Assembly: GCF_900104225.1 (NCBI RefSeq)
Contig: NZ_FNJK01000005.1
Location: 41,625 to 105,624 of the forward strand
DNA length: 64,000 nt
Origin: Streptococcus equinus
GTDB lineage: Bacteria; Bacillota; Bacilli; Lactobacillales; Streptococcaceae
Direction of reading: 5' to 3'
Made by a program: the position numbers and the translations under genes. Shown piece by piece: positions 27,723 to 37,902 of this stretch. The notes under the pieces were generated by a model. That model made no database searches. It saw only the letters and a list, made by a program, of their open reading frames with translations, and was not told the origin of the DNA. Every line of letters starts with the position of its first letter. Positions within the stretch are counted from its first letter, which is position 1.

Positions 27723-27752
27723 TTGGGAATGTCATGTTAAGTTTGGTAGACT
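27723..27752 (+). promoter_or_regulatory. Promoter of the transporter operon
   Basis: TTGGGA (27723-27728) and TAGACT (27747-27752), 18 bp apart, with a TG extension. The weak elements fit a promoter that needs an activator such as CmbR. Confidence 0.5.
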
Positions 27753-27785
27753 GTAACAAAGATGATTAGAAGAGAGGACATTTAG

Positions 27786-28610
27786 ATGAAATTGAAGAGA
27801 TTATTGACTGTGACTTTCTTAGCAGCTACAGCTATTACTTTAGCAGCTTGCTCAAATCAAACACAATCTGGTGGAAAAACAGTTGTAAAAGTGGCAACTG
27901 ACTCAGATACAGCACCATTTACTTATAAAGAAAATAATACCTTTAAAGGTTATGATATTGACGTGGTTAAAGCCATTTTCAAGGACTCTAAGAAATATAA
28001 AGTAGAATTTGTGACAACAGCCTTTGACTCTATTTTGACAGGGGTTGATGCTGACCGTTATCAAATTGCCGCAAATGATTTTAATTATAATGACGAACGA
28101 GCTCAAAAATACCTTTTCTCAGACCCAATTTCACACTCAAATTATGCTATTACGAGTGCTGAAGGAACAAGCTATGATAGCTTAGATGATTTATCAGGTA
28201 AAAAAACTGAAGTGATTTCAGGTTCTAATTATGCCCAAGTTTTGGAAAAATGGAATAAAGAGAATCCTGACAAAGATCCTATTAAAATCAAATATGCTGC
28301 AAGTTCAACTGGGCTAACAACACGTGTCCAACACATTGAAAATGGAACCATTGATTTTATTCTTTATGATGCGATTTCATCAAATTATCTGATTGAAGAT
28401 CAAGGCTTCAATTTGACCGTGACAAATGTGAAAGATCAAATTGGTGGTGAAAATGATGGTTTGGAATACCTTTTATTTGCTGATACAAGTGAAGGAAAAG
28501 AGTTACAAAAATTTGTCAACAAACGCATCAAAGACCTCAAAGAAGATGGAACATTAGCTGAATTGAGTCAAACTTATTTTGGCGGTGATTTTGTTTCATC
28601 TGTTAAGTAA
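27786..28610 (+). CDS. Amino-acid (probably cystine) ABC transporter substrate-binding lipoprotein
   Basis: 274 residues with a lipoprotein signal peptide and lipobox LAAC (Cys22), so it is anchored outside the membrane. The rest is a family 3 solute-binding protein (ATDSDTAPFTYKENNTFKGYD, then AANDFNYNDERAQKYLFSDP). It would capture a polar amino acid and deliver it to the permease downstream. Cystine is favoured because of the CYS-box-like site upstream and similarity of layout to streptococcal Tcy systems; other amino acids are possible. AGAGAGG precedes the ATG. Confidence 0.88.
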   Translation: MKLKRLLTVTFLAATAITLAACSNQTQSGGKTVVKVATDSDTAPFTYKENNTFKGYDIDVVKAIFKDSKKYKVEFVTTAFDSILTGVDADRYQIAANDFNYNDERAQKYLFSDPISHSNYAITSAEGTSYDSLDDLSGKKTEVISGSNYAQVLEKWNKENPDKDPIKIKYAASSTGLTTRVQHIENGTIDFILYDAISSNYLIEDQGFNLTVTNVKDQIGGENDGLEYLLFADTSEGKELQKFVNKRIKDLKEDGTLAELSQTYFGGDFVSSVK

Positions 28611-28624
28611 TAGAAGGAGTTTAC

Positions 28625-29428
28625 ATGTCTTTAACAACAATTGCAACTGGCTTGTCTTGGTATGACAAGTTGGTTGAAAAAATACCTGAAGGTCAGTTAT
28701 TTAGTTGGCGAGCAGTTTTTGATGCCATTCCTGATTTGATTGGTCGCTTACCAACAACTTTGGGCTTGACTGTAGCAGGTGCTTTATTTGGTTTGATTTT
28801 AGCTTTGGTATTTGCGATTGTGAAGATTAATCGCACTAAGGTTCTATATCCTATTCAAGCTGTCTTTGTCAGCTTTTTACGTGGAACACCAATTTTAGTT
28901 CAACTCATGTTAACTTATTATGGGATTCCACTCTTTCTAAAATTTCTCAAATTGAAATATGGCTTTGATTGGAATATTAATGCCATTCCAGCTTCTGTAT
29001 TTGCAATTACTGCTTTTGCCTTTAATGAAGCAGCTTATACAAGTGAAACCATTCGTGCAGCTATCCAAGCTGTCAATGTTGGAGAAATTGAAGCAGCGCG
29101 TAGTCTTGGAATGACCACTTTTCAAGTTTACCGTCGAGTCATTATTCCAAATGCGGCAGTCATTGCAACCCCAACTTTGATTAATAGTTTGATTGGTTTG
29201 ACGAAAGGAACGTCGCTAGCTTTCAATGCGGGGATTGTTGAAATGTTTGCCCAAGCACAAATTTTGGGTGGATCAGATTACCGTTATTTTGAACGTTACA
29301 TTTCTGTCGCCCTTGTTTATTGGGTTATTAGTATTATTATTGAGCAAATTGGCCGTTTAATTGAAAAGAAAATGGCTATTGATACACCGCAAGTTAATCA
29401 AGATACCGTAACAGGAGAGATTCGCTAA
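28625..29428 (+). CDS. Amino-acid ABC transporter permease
   Basis: 267 residues with about five membrane segments and the permease EAA loop (EIEAARSLGMTTFQVYRRVIIP) that contacts the ATPase. It belongs to the HisM/GlnP type for polar amino acids. It lies 14 bases after the binding-protein gene and overlaps the ATPase gene by one base (TAATG). Confidence 0.93.
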   Translation: MSLTTIATGLSWYDKLVEKIPEGQLFSWRAVFDAIPDLIGRLPTTLGLTVAGALFGLILALVFAIVKINRTKVLYPIQAVFVSFLRGTPILVQLMLTYYGIPLFLKFLKLKYGFDWNINAIPASVFAITAFAFNEAAYTSETIRAAIQAVNVGEIEAARSLGMTTFQVYRRVIIPNAAVIATPTLINSLIGLTKGTSLAFNAGIVEMFAQAQILGGSDYRYFERYISVALVYWVISIIIEQIGRLIEKKMAIDTPQVNQDTVTGEIR

Positions 29429-30171
29429 TGATTAAGATTACAAATTTAACAAAAGCATTCTCTAATCAGAAAGTTTTAGATGGGCTAGATGTTGCAATTG
29501 AAAAGGGTGAAGTACTTGCTCTTGTTGGCGCATCTGGAGCTGGGAAATCAACATTTTTGCGTAGCTTGAATTATTTAGAGCAAGCTGATTATGGTAGTAT
29601 TGCCATTGATGATTTTAAGGTTGATTTTCAAAAAATATCAAGAGAAGAAGTACTTGAACTTCGCCGAAAATTAGCTATGGTTTTTCAGCAATTTAATCTT
29701 TTTGAACGTCGCACAGCGCTTGAAAATGTCAAAGAGGGATTAAAAGTCGTTAAAAAACTATCAGATGTTGAAGCGACTAAGATTGCTAAAGAAGAACTAG
29801 CAAAAGTTGGCCTTTCTGATCGTGAGAATCACTACCCGCGACATTTGTCAGGTGGGCAGAAACAACGTGTGGCTTTGGCGCGTGCCTTGGCTATGAAACC
29901 AGATGTTCTTTTGCTTGATGAACCAACATCCGCGCTTGATCCAGAATTAGTTGGAGAAGTGGAAAAATCAATTGCTAACGCTGCTAAGGCTGGTCAAACT
30001 ATGATTTTGGTTAGTCATGATATGAACTTTGTTTATCAAGTAGCGGATAAAGTTCTCTTTTTGGATAAGGGACATATTCTTGAAGCAGGGACACCTGAAG
30101 AGGTTTTCAAACATCCTAAAGAAGCAAGAACCAAAGAATTCTTTGCAAATTATACAAAAACGTATATTTAA
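29428..30171 (+). CDS. Amino-acid ABC transporter ATP-binding protein
   Basis: 247 residues, a standard GlnQ/HisP-type ATPase: Walker A GASGAGKST, Q-loop VFQQFNLF, signature LSGGQKQRVA, Walker B VLLLDEPTSALDP and H-loop VSHDM. It powers import by the two proteins encoded upstream. It ends the operon before a terminator. Confidence 0.95.
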   Translation: MIKITNLTKAFSNQKVLDGLDVAIEKGEVLALVGASGAGKSTFLRSLNYLEQADYGSIAIDDFKVDFQKISREEVLELRRKLAMVFQQFNLFERRTALENVKEGLKVVKKLSDVEATKIAKEELAKVGLSDRENHYPRHLSGGQKQRVALARALAMKPDVLLLDEPTSALDPELVGEVEKSIANAAKAGQTMILVSHDMNFVYQVADKVLFLDKGHILEAGTPEEVFKHPKEARTKEFFANYTKTYI

Positions 30172-30191
30172 GTAAGCAGATTTGATATAAT

Positions 30192-30220
30192 AAAAGCTGA
30201 AAGTTTTTTTCAGCTTTTTT
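30192..30220 (+). terminator. Terminator after the transporter operon
   Basis: AAAAGCTGAAA pairs with TTTCAGCTTTT, ending in T residues. Confidence 0.88.
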
Positions 30221-30251
30221 AGAGCAATAGAATACTAGTGCAAGGTGAATT

Positions 30252-30476
30252 ATGTTTTTAGAAATTTTTAGTCTTTATATTCAAGGCTTACTTTTATCAA
30301 TAGTCAGTGTTTTGTTAGTTGGAGTGATTTGGAATTTTTGGCGAGCTAGTCGTAAATATGATAAAACAGCCAAAGAACGCCAGGCTTTTTTGTATGATAT
30401 TTTGATGATATCTATTATGGTGATTCCAATTTTTTCATTTGCTTTTATGGCTATCTTATTGATGTTTAAAGCATAA
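30252..30476 (+). CDS. DUF4059 small membrane protein
   Basis: 74 residues with two transmembrane helices (about 8-26 and 48-70) joined by a basic loop (WRASRKYDKTAKERQ). It matches the DUF4059 family found in streptococci next to trxB; function unknown. AAGGTG is the ribosome binding site. It lies 66 bases before trxB and may share its transcript. Confidence 0.85.
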   Translation: MFLEIFSLYIQGLLLSIVSVLLVGVIWNFWRASRKYDKTAKERQAFLYDILMISIMVIPIFSFAFMAILLMFKA

Positions 30477-30542
30477 TAATTGCCTTTTAGTAACGAGATT
30501 GATAGAATAGAAAAATAATCAATAAGACGAGGTAAAAAAATA

Positions 30543-31457
30543 ATGTACGATACACTAATTATAGGTTCAGGTCCTGCTGGTATGACTGCAGGGCTTTATG
30601 CCGCCCGTGCTAACTTAAAAGTTGGTATTATTGAACAAGGAGCTCCTGGTGGGCAAATGAATAATACCTCAGAAATTGAGAACTACCCAGGATATGATCA
30701 TATTTCTGGACCAGAGTTGTCAATGAAAATGCACGCACCGCTTGAAAAATTTGGTGTGGAAAATATTTATGGTATCGTCAAAAGCATTGAAGATGCTGGC
30801 GATGTTAAACGAGTTATCACAGAAGACGCTACTTACGAAGCTAAGACTATTATTTTGGCAACAGGTGCTAAAAATCGTGCTCTTGGGGTAGCAGGTGAAG
30901 AAGAGTACACTAGCCGCGGAGTTTCATATTGTGCTGTTTGTGACGGAGCATTCTTCCGTAACCAAGATTTATTGGTTGTCGGCGGTGGTGACTCAGCAGT
31001 AGAAGAAGCTGGGTATTTGACACAATTTGCAAAATCAGTGACTATTATTCACCGTCGTGATGAATTACGTGCCCAAAAAATCTTGCAAGAACGTGCTTTT
31101 GCCAATGAAAAAATCAACTTTATCTGGGATTCTGTAGTTAAAGAAATCAAAGGAAATGACATTAAGGTTTCAGGTGTTGTTGTAGAAAACGTTAAAACTG
31201 GTGAAATCAGTGAACACGACTTTGGTGGAATCTTCATCTATGTTGGGGTTGACCCAGTTTCAAAAATGGTGGAAAATCTTGGCATTACAGATGAAGCTGG
31301 ATGGGTTATCACAGATGATCACATGAGAACTTCTATTCCTGGAATTTTTGCCATCGGTGACGTTCGTAAAAAAGAGCTTCGCCAAATTACAACTGCCGTT
31401 GGTGATGGTGCTATTGCTGGTCAAGGTGTATACCAATATATTGAAAACATGAAATAA
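30543..31457 (+). CDS. trxB: Thioredoxin-disulfide reductase
   Basis: 304 residues, full length. It passes electrons from NADPH through FAD to thioredoxin. The FAD motif GSGPAGMTAG is at the N-terminus, the redox pair is C130-A-V-C133, the NADPH motif is GGGDSAVEEA and the C-terminal FAD motif is FAIGDV. ACGAGG serves the ATG. Ends at a strong terminator. Confidence 0.97.
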   Translation: MYDTLIIGSGPAGMTAGLYAARANLKVGIIEQGAPGGQMNNTSEIENYPGYDHISGPELSMKMHAPLEKFGVENIYGIVKSIEDAGDVKRVITEDATYEAKTIILATGAKNRALGVAGEEEYTSRGVSYCAVCDGAFFRNQDLLVVGGGDSAVEEAGYLTQFAKSVTIIHRRDELRAQKILQERAFANEKINFIWDSVVKEIKGNDIKVSGVVVENVKTGEISEHDFGGIFIYVGVDPVSKMVENLGITDEAGWVITDDHMRTSIPGIFAIGDVRKKELRQITTAVGDGAIAGQGVYQYIENMK

Positions 31458-31465
31458 TGGTACAG

Positions 31466-31494
31466 AGTCCGAGATGAGAATCTCGGGCTTTTTT
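31466..31494 (+). terminator. Terminator after trxB
   Basis: AGTCCGAGAT pairs with ATCTCGGGCT around GAGA, followed by six T residues. Confidence 0.88.
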
Positions 31495-31600
31495 ATATCT
31501 ATTAACTAAGATAGAAAGATGAAAATATTTTCTGAAAATCATTATTTTTTCAAATCTTTGCGCAAAACCTCACAAAGTTTTAGCCAGTCTCCCGTAATTG

Positions 31601-31609
31601 TGCTATAAT
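31601..31609 (+). promoter_or_regulatory. Extended -10 promoter of pncB-nadE
   Basis: TGCTATAAT is a perfect extended -10. It is about 100 bp upstream of pncB, so the transcript has a sizeable leader. Confidence 0.65.
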
Positions 31610-31633
31610 ATGGGGGATAATTAATCTTTTGAC

Positions 31634-31680
31634 AATACTAGCAAAGGTTGTTTGAAACCAGATATGATAAGACTAGTATT
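31634..31680 (+). promoter_or_regulatory. Structured leader upstream of pncB, unassigned
   Basis: AATACTAG (31634-31641) and CTAGTATT (31673-31680) form a perfect 8-bp stem, which GAC and GTC can extend outside. Inside it GGTTG and AACC can form a second small hairpin. There is no T-run, so it is not a simple terminator; control of translation or RNA stability is possible. I cannot match it to a known riboswitch. Confidence 0.4.
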
Positions 31681-31710
31681 AGGTCAATAATCTTAAAAAG
31701 GGGATACCAC

Positions 31711-33171
31711 ATGTATCAAGATGATAGTTTAACTCTCCACACAGATTTGTATCAAATTAATATGATGCAAGTTTATTTCGATAAAGGCATTCATAATAAA
31801 AATGCTGTTTTTGAAGTCTTTTTCCGTAAAGAACCATTTGAAAATGGTTATGCTGTTTTTGCTGGTTTGCAACGTATGGTTGAATACCTTAAAAACCTTC
31901 GCTTTACAGAAACAGATATTGCCTATTTAGAAGAATTAGGTTATCCAGCTGATTTTATTGCTTACTTAAAAGATTTTAAATTAGAATTAAGCATCCGTTC
32001 TGCTCAAGAAGGAGATGTAGTTTTTGCCAATGAACCAATTGTTCAAGTTGAAGGACCACTTGCTCAATGTCAATTGGTTGAAACAGCTTTGCTTAATATC
32101 GTTAACTTCCAAACTTTGATTGCAACAAAAGCCGCACGTATTCGTTCAGTGATTAACGATGAACCATTGCTCGAATTTGGTAGCCGTCGTGCTCAAGAAA
32201 TGGATGCTGCTATTTGGGGAACACGTGCTGCCGTAATCGGTGGTGCTAATGCCACTTCAAATGTTCGCGCTGGTAAAATGTTCGATATTCCAGTATCAGG
32301 AACACACGCTCACGCTTTAGTTCAAGCTTATGGTGATGACTATGAAGCCTTTATGGCTTACGCTGGCACTCACAAAGATTGTGTTTTCTTAGTTGATACT
32401 TATGACACCCTTCGTTTAGGTGTTCCAGCAGCTATTCGTGTGGCAAATGAACTTGGTGACAAGATTAATTTCCTTGGCGTTCGTATTGACTCAGGTGATA
32501 TGGCTTACTTGTCTAAGAAAATTCGTGAACAATTAGACGCTGCCGGTTATCCAGATGCTAAAATTTATGCATCAAATGATTTGGATGAAAATACTATCCT
32601 TAATCTTAAAATGCAAAAAGCCAAAATTGATGTTTGGGGTGTAGGGACAAAACTAATTACTGCTTATGACCAACCTGCTCTTGGTGCAGTTTATAAAATC
32701 GTTTCTATTGAAGACGAAAATGGGGTTATGCAAGATACCATTAAGTTGTCTAATAACGCTGAAAAAGTATCTACCCCAGGTAAAAAACAAGTTTGGCGCA
32801 TTACTAGTCGCGAAAGAAATAAAACAGAAGGTGACTACATCACTTTCACAGATACTAATGTGAATGAACTTGATGAAGTTTACATGTTCCACCCAACATA
32901 TACTTACATCAATAAAACAGTTAAAGATTTCGAAGCTGTACCTCTTCTTGTTGATATTTTTGATAAAGGTGACTTGGTTTATGATTTACCAACACTTGCT
33001 GAAATTCAAGATTATGCTCGCAAAGAATATGATAAACTTTGGGACGAGTATAAACGTCTGCTTAACCCGCAAGATTATCCAGTTGATTTGTCACAAGAAG
33101 TTTGGCAAAATAAAATGGATCTTATCGACCGTATTCGCAAAGAAGCACAACAAAAAGGAGAAGTTAAGTAA
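31711..33171 (+). CDS. pncB: Nicotinate phosphoribosyltransferase
   Basis: 486 residues. It makes nicotinate mononucleotide from nicotinate and PRPP, the salvage entry to NAD. Motifs: [12 protein letters not shown] at the N-terminus, LEFGSRRAQ, the SGTHAHA stretch around the phosphorylated histidine, and IRIDSGD-type VRIDSGD. The ATG at 31711 follows AAGGGG; in-frame sequence back to 31648 lacks family similarity. It overlaps nadE by one base (TAATG), so the two NAD genes are coupled. Confidence 0.96.
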   Translation: MYQDDSLTLHTDLYQINMMQVYFDKGIHNKNAVFEVFFRKEPFENGYAVFAGLQRMVEYLKNLRFTETDIAYLEELGYPADFIAYLKDFKLELSIRSAQEGDVVFANEPIVQVEGPLAQCQLVETALLNIVNFQTLIATKAARIRSVINDEPLLEFGSRRAQEMDAAIWGTRAAVIGGANATSNVRAGKMFDIPVSGTHAHALVQAYGDDYEAFMAYAGTHKDCVFLVDTYDTLRLGVPAAIRVANELGDKINFLGVRIDSGDMAYLSKKIREQLDAAGYPDAKIYASNDLDENTILNLKMQKAKIDVWGVGTKLITAYDQPALGAVYKIVSIEDENGVMQDTIKLSNNAEKVSTPGKKQVWRITSRERNKTEGDYITFTDTNVNELDEVYMFHPTYTYINKTVKDFEAVPLLVDIFDKGDLVYDLPTLAEIQDYARKEYDKLWDEYKRLLNPQDYPVDLSQEVWQNKMDLIDRIRKEAQQKGEVK

Positions 33172-33995
33172 TGACTTTACAAGAAAAAATTATTGCTGAA
33201 TTAGGTGTTAAACCAAGTATTGATGCTAAAGAAGAAATCCGTGTCTCTGTTGATTTCTTAAAAGACTACATGAAAAAACATACTTTTCTTAAAAGTTATG
33301 TGCTTGGTATTTCTGGTGGTCAAGATTCTAGCTTGGCAGGACGTTTGGCACAAATCGCTATGGAAGAATTGCGTGCTGAAACTGGTGATGACAGCTACAA
33401 ATTCATCGCAGTTCGTTTGCCATACGGTGTTCAAGCTGACGAAGAAGATGCACAACGTGCGCTTAAATTCATCAAACCAGATGTTAGCATTGCTGTAAAC
33501 ATCAAAGAAGCTGTTGATGGACAAGTTCACGAACTTGAAAAAGCTGGTATTGAGGTTTCTGACTTTAATAAAGGTAATATTAAAGCACGTCAACGTATGA
33601 TTACACAATACGCAGTAGCAGGTGCCAACAGCGGTGCTGTTATCGGTACTGACCACGCTGCAGAAAACATTACTGGATTCTTTACAAAATTTGGTGATGG
33701 TGGTGCTGATGTGATTCCACTTTACCGTTTGAACAAACGTCAAGGGAAACAATTGTTAGCTGAACTTGGTGCAGATCCAGCTATCTACGAAAAAATTCCA
33801 ACAGCTGATTTGGAAGAAAATCGTCCTGGTATCGCTGATGAAGTAGCACTAGGAGTTACTTACAATGATATTGATGATTACCTTGAAGGTAAAACAGTTT
33901 CACCAGAAGCACAAGCCAAAATCGAAAACTGGTGGAATAAAACAGAACACAAACGTCACCTACCAATTACAGTATTTGACGATTTCTGGAAATAA
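33171..33995 (+). CDS. nadE: Ammonia-dependent NAD+ synthetase
   Basis: 274 residues, the short NH3-dependent form without a glutaminase domain. It amidates nicotinate adenine dinucleotide to NAD. The ATP-pyrophosphatase loop is [13 protein letters not shown]; further motifs are [26 protein letters not shown] and the [14 protein letters not shown] stretch. It is translated from within the pncB stop codon and ends at a terminator. Confidence 0.97.
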   Translation: MTLQEKIIAELGVKPSIDAKEEIRVSVDFLKDYMKKHTFLKSYVLGISGGQDSSLAGRLAQIAMEELRAETGDDSYKFIAVRLPYGVQADEEDAQRALKFIKPDVSIAVNIKEAVDGQVHELEKAGIEVSDFNKGNIKARQRMITQYAVAGANSGAVIGTDHAAENITGFFTKFGDGGADVIPLYRLNKRQGKQLLAELGADPAIYEKIPTADLEENRPGIADEVALGVTYNDIDDYLEGKTVSPEAQAKIENWWNKTEHKRHLPITVFDDFWK

Positions 33996-34010
33996 TATTT
34001 CATTTTAAAG

Positions 34011-34031
34011 AGACCCTTGGGGTCTTTTTTT
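34011..34031 (+). terminator. Terminator after nadE
   Basis: A short stem AGACCC/GGGTCT with loop TTG, followed by seven T residues. Confidence 0.85.
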
Positions 34032-34159
34032 CTTATGCATCTAACATTAAAAGGTAGAATCTCTAGTAGGTGGAGCGTTTGATGTTTGAATTCCCGACAT
34101 AAGTTGTTATAAAAGTTTACGCATTTTTTTGAAAATTTCAAAAAGTGCTACAAATTCCC

Positions 34160-34187
34160 TTGCATTCTTCTTAATAAGCGTTATAAT
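34160..34187 (+). promoter_or_regulatory. pepC promoter
   Basis: TTGCAT (34160-34165) and TATAAT (34182-34187), 16 bp apart. The 65-nt leader contains a GGGTTAAG/CTTAATCC inverted repeat (34204 to about 34241) just before the ribosome binding site. Confidence 0.65.
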
Positions 34188-34258
34188 GGTTATTAGTCAA
34201 GTTGGGTTAAGTCAGAAAATATAACATAATTGCTTAATCCAAAATATTAGGAGGAAAT

Positions 34259-35596
34259 ATGTCAGAATTATCATCAACATTTACTGATAAACTATTTGCT
34301 GATTTTCAAGCAGATAGCAAATTGCGTGCTGTTGAAAATGCTGTAACTCACAATGGTTTGTTAAAATCACTTGAAACTCGTCAAAGTGAAATGGAAAACG
34401 ACCATGCTTTTTCAATTGATTTAACAAAAGATAAAGTTGCTAACCAAAAAGCATCTGGTCGCTGCTGGATGTTTGCAGCTCTTAACACATTCCGTCATAA
34501 AATGATCTCAGATCTTAACTTGGAAAACTTTGAACTTTCTCAGGCACACACATTCTTCTGGGACAAATATGAAAAATCAAACTGGTTCTTAGAACAAGTT
34601 ATTGCAACTGCAGACCAAGAACTTGGTAGCCGTAAAGTGAAATTCTTGCTTGATGTTCCTCAACAAGATGGTGGTCAATGGGATATGGTTGTTGCCCTAT
34701 TTGAAAAATATGGTGTCGTACCAAAAGCAGCTTACTCTGAATCAATCTCATCAAGCAATAGCCGTGAATTGAACCAATACCTTAATAAATTGTTGCGTCA
34801 AGATGCTCAAATCTTGCGTGAAGCTATTGCAGCTGGTGCTGATGACAAAGCTGTTCAAACTAAAAAAGAAGCTCTTCTTCAAGAAGTCTTCAATTTCTTG
34901 GCAATCAATCTTGGTTTACCACCACGTACATTTGACTTTGCTTACCGTGATAAAGACAATAACTATCATTCAGATAAAAATATCACACCACAAGAATTCT
35001 TCAAAAAATATGTTGGTTTAGATCTTTCTGAATATGTATCAGTTATCAATGCCCCAACAGCTGACAAACCTTATGGTAAATCATACACTGTTGAAATGCT
35101 TGGTAACGTGGTTGGTAGCCGTGACGTTCGTTACATTAACCTTGATATGGAACGCTTTAAAGAATTGGCTATCGCTCAAATGCAAGCTGGTGAAACAGTT
35201 TGGTTTGGTTCTGATGTTGGTCAAATCTCAGATCGTCAAAAAGGTATCATGGCGACAAATGTTTACGACTTTGAAACAGCTATGGATATCAGTTTCACCC
35301 AAGACAAAGCTGGTCGTCTTGATTACAGCGAAAGTTTGATGACACACGCTATGGTCCTTACAGGTGTTGATTTGGACGAAAACGGAAAATCTCTTAAATG
35401 GAAAGTTGAAAATTCATGGGGAGATAAAGTCGGTAACAAAGGTTACTTTGTCGCTTCAGATGCTTGGATGGATGAATTTACATACCAAATCGTGGTACGT
35501 AAAGAATTCTTAACAGCAGAAGAACGTGCTGCTTATGAAGCTGAACCAATTGTTCTTGCACCTTGGGATCCAATGGGAGCTCTTGCTAGCAAATAA
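34259..35596 (+). CDS. pepC: Aminopeptidase C (bleomycin-hydrolase-type cysteine peptidase)
   Basis: 445 residues, full length. This cytoplasmic C1-family peptidase removes N-terminal residues from peptides. The catalytic cysteine is C69 in SGRCWMFAALN; the histidine lies in MTHAMVLTGVD and the asparagine in VENSWG. AGGAGG precedes the ATG. Homologues form a hexameric barrel with the C-terminus reaching into the active site. It is a single-gene unit. Confidence 0.97.
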   Translation: MSELSSTFTDKLFADFQADSKLRAVENAVTHNGLLKSLETRQSEMENDHAFSIDLTKDKVANQKASGRCWMFAALNTFRHKMISDLNLENFELSQAHTFFWDKYEKSNWFLEQVIATADQELGSRKVKFLLDVPQQDGGQWDMVVALFEKYGVVPKAAYSESISSSNSRELNQYLNKLLRQDAQILREAIAAGADDKAVQTKKEALLQEVFNFLAINLGLPPRTFDFAYRDKDNNYHSDKNITPQEFFKKYVGLDLSEYVSVINAPTADKPYGKSYTVEMLGNVVGSRDVRYINLDMERFKELAIAQMQAGETVWFGSDVGQISDRQKGIMATNVYDFETAMDISFTQDKAGRLDYSESLMTHAMVLTGVDLDENGKSLKWKVENSWGDKVGNKGYFVASDAWMDEFTYQIVVRKEFLTAEERAAYEAEPIVLAPWDPMGALASK

Positions 35597-35607
35597 TAAG
35601 ATATATA

Positions 35608-35640
35608 AATACCAGAAGCATTAATACTTCTGGTATTTTG
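35608..35640 (+). terminator. Terminator after pepC
   Basis: AATACCAGAAG pairs with CTTCTGGTATT, followed by TT. It works best for the + strand gene pepC. Confidence 0.8.
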
Positions 35641-35648
35641 GGTATTAG

Positions 35649-35678
35649 AAAACCTCCTCTGTCTAGAGGAGGTTTTTA
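35649..35678. terminator. Bidirectional terminator between pepC and pbp1a
   Basis: AAAACCTCCTCT pairs with AGAGGAGGTTTT, with A-run and T-run on the two sides; it probably ends the minus-strand recU-pbp1a transcript. Confidence 0.85.
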
Positions 35679-35682
35679 AAAT

Positions 35683-37902
35683 CTAATCATTGGTTTCTGT
35701 ACTGCTATTGTTATTATCAGCAGTTGCTTCAGATGTTTGGCTATCTTCTGTTGAAGAACTGTCCTCACTAGATGATTGGCTAGATGAAGAGTCTTCTGAA
35801 GAACTTGAGCTTGAACCATAGATGTTACTGTAGACAGAACTTGATGAAGCTGAGTAAGTGTAGTTGCTTGAACCGCTTAGATAAGCGTAGCCACCACTTG
35901 TGTAAACACCTTTAGGAACATCAAAGTCTTCGTTACCACTACCGTATTTTTCATTTAGGTAACTTTGCATAGCTTTGTAAACGTCAGCAGCAACGTTTAG
36001 ACCATTACCGTAAATAGGTGTCATACGGTTTTTGTAACCTGTCCAAACGGCCATTGAATATTGTGGTGTGTAACCAACAAACATTTCATCAGGAGCCATT
36101 GTTCCAACGGCACTGTTGTAAATACCTGTTGATTCTTCAATTTCAGCAAGTTCATCATCTGAATAGTTAGATGTCCCTGTTTTACCTGCTTGGTAGATAC
36201 CAGGAAGAGCAGCTCTAGTACCAGTACCGTAAGTCAAAACAGTTTTCATCATTGAAGTCATTAAGTAAGCTGTTGATTCTTTCATCGCACGGCTACCAGA
36301 TGCATCGAATGACTTGCTTGTGCCATCATTAAATTCAATTTTATTAACGTACTGTGGTTCGTAGTAGATTCCACCATTAGCAAATGCGGCGTAAGCAGCA
36401 GCCATTTTTTCACTACTTGCTCCATATTTTTGGCTAGAATCACTTGTTGAACTTGAGATAGCATTTGAGTAGTAGAGTTGTGGATAGTAAATACCAAGAC
36501 CTTCTAAGAATGACTTAGATTTATTTAAACCAACTGCTTCAAGTGCTTTAACCGCAGGAACGTTACGAGATTGTTGAATAGCGGTTTGGATTGTCATGCT
36601 ACCGTAGTATTGACGGTCCCAGTTATAAACTTGAGTTGATGTACCAGGCCAGTAGTATTTATTATCGCTAGTAACAGCAGCGGTACTTGTGTAGATACCA
36701 TTTTCAATCGCTGGAGCATAGTCAGTGATTGGTTTCATTGTAGAACCCCAGTCACGGTCAGTTAGGACGGCTTGGTTAGTTCCAAGTGAAACAGTTGTGT
36801 CTTGGTTACGTGATCCAAGTTGGGCAATGACTTTACCAGTGTTGACGTCAACAACTGTTGAGGCAACTTGGAGGTCAGTATCTGGGTAGTATACGTATGA
36901 GTCAGTATTGTAAATATCCCATAGATATTTTTGAGCTTCAGTATCAACGTTTGTGTAAACTTTTAGCCCAGCTGAGTAGATATCTTGGCCAGTTTTATTG
37001 CTAACTTCTTGGATAACTTCTTTAATGTAGTTATCAAGATATGGTTCGTAGCTTGTTGATTCTGTCAGTGTTTGTAGACCATCTGTAACAGGAGTAGCAA
37101 GTGCTGTCTTATACTCAGATTTAGTGATGTTACCATCTTCGTACATTTCAGCTAGAACAGTATTACGACGGTTTTGGGCAGCGTCAGGATTTGTGTATGG
37201 GTCGTATTGACTAGGAGCTTGAGGAATACCAGCAAGCAAAGCCAATTGAGCAATAGACAAATCTTTCAAATCTTTACCGTAGTAAGATTTAGCAGCTGTT
37301 AGCATACCATAGTTACCATTTCCCATGTACACTTTGTTAATGTAGAAAGTTAGAATTTCTTCTTTGGTGTACTTACGTTCCATTTGAAGGGCAAGCCAAG
37401 CTTCTTGAGCTTTACGTTTCAAGGTTTGGTCAGATTCTTTTGTTGAGAAGTAAGCTAACTTGATTAATTGTTGGTCAAGTGTTGAACCACCTTGTGTGCT
37501 AGAACTTGTGAAGTTATTCAAGGCTGCTCCAAGGATACGATAGACATCGATACCACGGTGTTTAAAGAAGCGCTTATCTTCGATAGATGTAACAGCATTA
37601 ACCAAGTTTAAAGGAATGCTATTAGCTGATACGCTTTCGCGTTTTTCAGAACCCAAGTCAGCAATCAATGAGCCATTAGCATCATAGATAAGACTTGAAT
37701 TAGTAGATGAGAGTTTGCTAGCTGTTAGTTTTGGTGTGCTGCTGACATAAAATGCAAAGATTGAGCCACCAATTAAGAAACCAGCAACAACTAAAGTCAT
37801 CAAAGTGATGAGACCATATTTTAACACCTTAAGAGCTGTTTCTTTAGATGCAGGATTACTTGTTCGTCTGTGTTTTGTTGTTTTCTTTTTAATTGTGATC
37901 AC
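35683..37902 (-). CDS. pbp1a: Penicillin-binding protein 1A (bifunctional class A PBP)
   Basis: 739 residues: short basic cytoplasmic tail, one transmembrane helix (about 32-54), a glycosyltransferase domain ([18 protein letters not shown], with [11 protein letters not shown]) and a transpeptidase domain with motifs STMK (in [11 protein letters not shown]), SRN and KTGT. It polymerises and cross-links peptidoglycan. The last ~60 residues are a Ser/Glu/Asp-rich tail after a Tyr/Ser/Gly stretch, variable in streptococci. It starts 14 bases inside the end of recU, the usual gene pair. Confidence 0.97.
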   Translation of the reverse strand: MITIKKKTTKHRRTSNPASKETALKVLKYGLITLMTLVVAGFLIGGSIFAFYVSSTPKLTASKLSSTNSSLIYDANGSLIADLGSEKRESVSANSIPLNLVNAVTSIEDKRFFKHRGIDVYRILGAALNNFTSSSTQGGSTLDQQLIKLAYFSTKESDQTLKRKAQEAWLALQMERKYTKEEILTFYINKVYMGNGNYGMLTAAKSYYGKDLKDLSIAQLALLAGIPQAPSQYDPYTNPDAAQNRRNTVLAEMYEDGNITKSEYKTALATPVTDGLQTLTESTSYEPYLDNYIKEVIQEVSNKTGQDIYSAGLKVYTNVDTEAQKYLWDIYNTDSYVYYPDTDLQVASTVVDVNTGKVIAQLGSRNQDTTVSLGTNQAVLTDRDWGSTMKPITDYAPAIENGIYTSTAAVTSDNKYYWPGTSTQVYNWDRQYYGSMTIQTAIQQSRNVPAVKALEAVGLNKSKSFLEGLGIYYPQLYYSNAISSSTSDSSQKYGASSEKMAAAYAAFANGGIYYEPQYVNKIEFNDGTSKSFDASGSRAMKESTAYLMTSMMKTVLTYGTGTRAALPGIYQAGKTGTSNYSDDELAEIEESTGIYNSAVGTMAPDEMFVGYTPQYSMAVWTGYKNRMTPIYGNGLNVAADVYKAMQSYLNEKYGSGNEDFDVPKGVYTSGGYAYLSGSSNYTYSASSSSVYSNIYGSSSSSSEDSSSSQSSSEDSSSTEDSQTSEATADNNNSSTETND

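Noticed and set aside
31616..31710. NAD-II (pnuC) riboswitch assignment for the pncB leader
   Set aside because: I could not match the conserved bases of that class by eye; left as an unassigned structured leader.
33258..33752. A 164-codon open frame on the minus strand
   Set aside because: It is the antisense shadow of nadE, with Phe/Cys/Asn-rich composition and no ribosome binding site.
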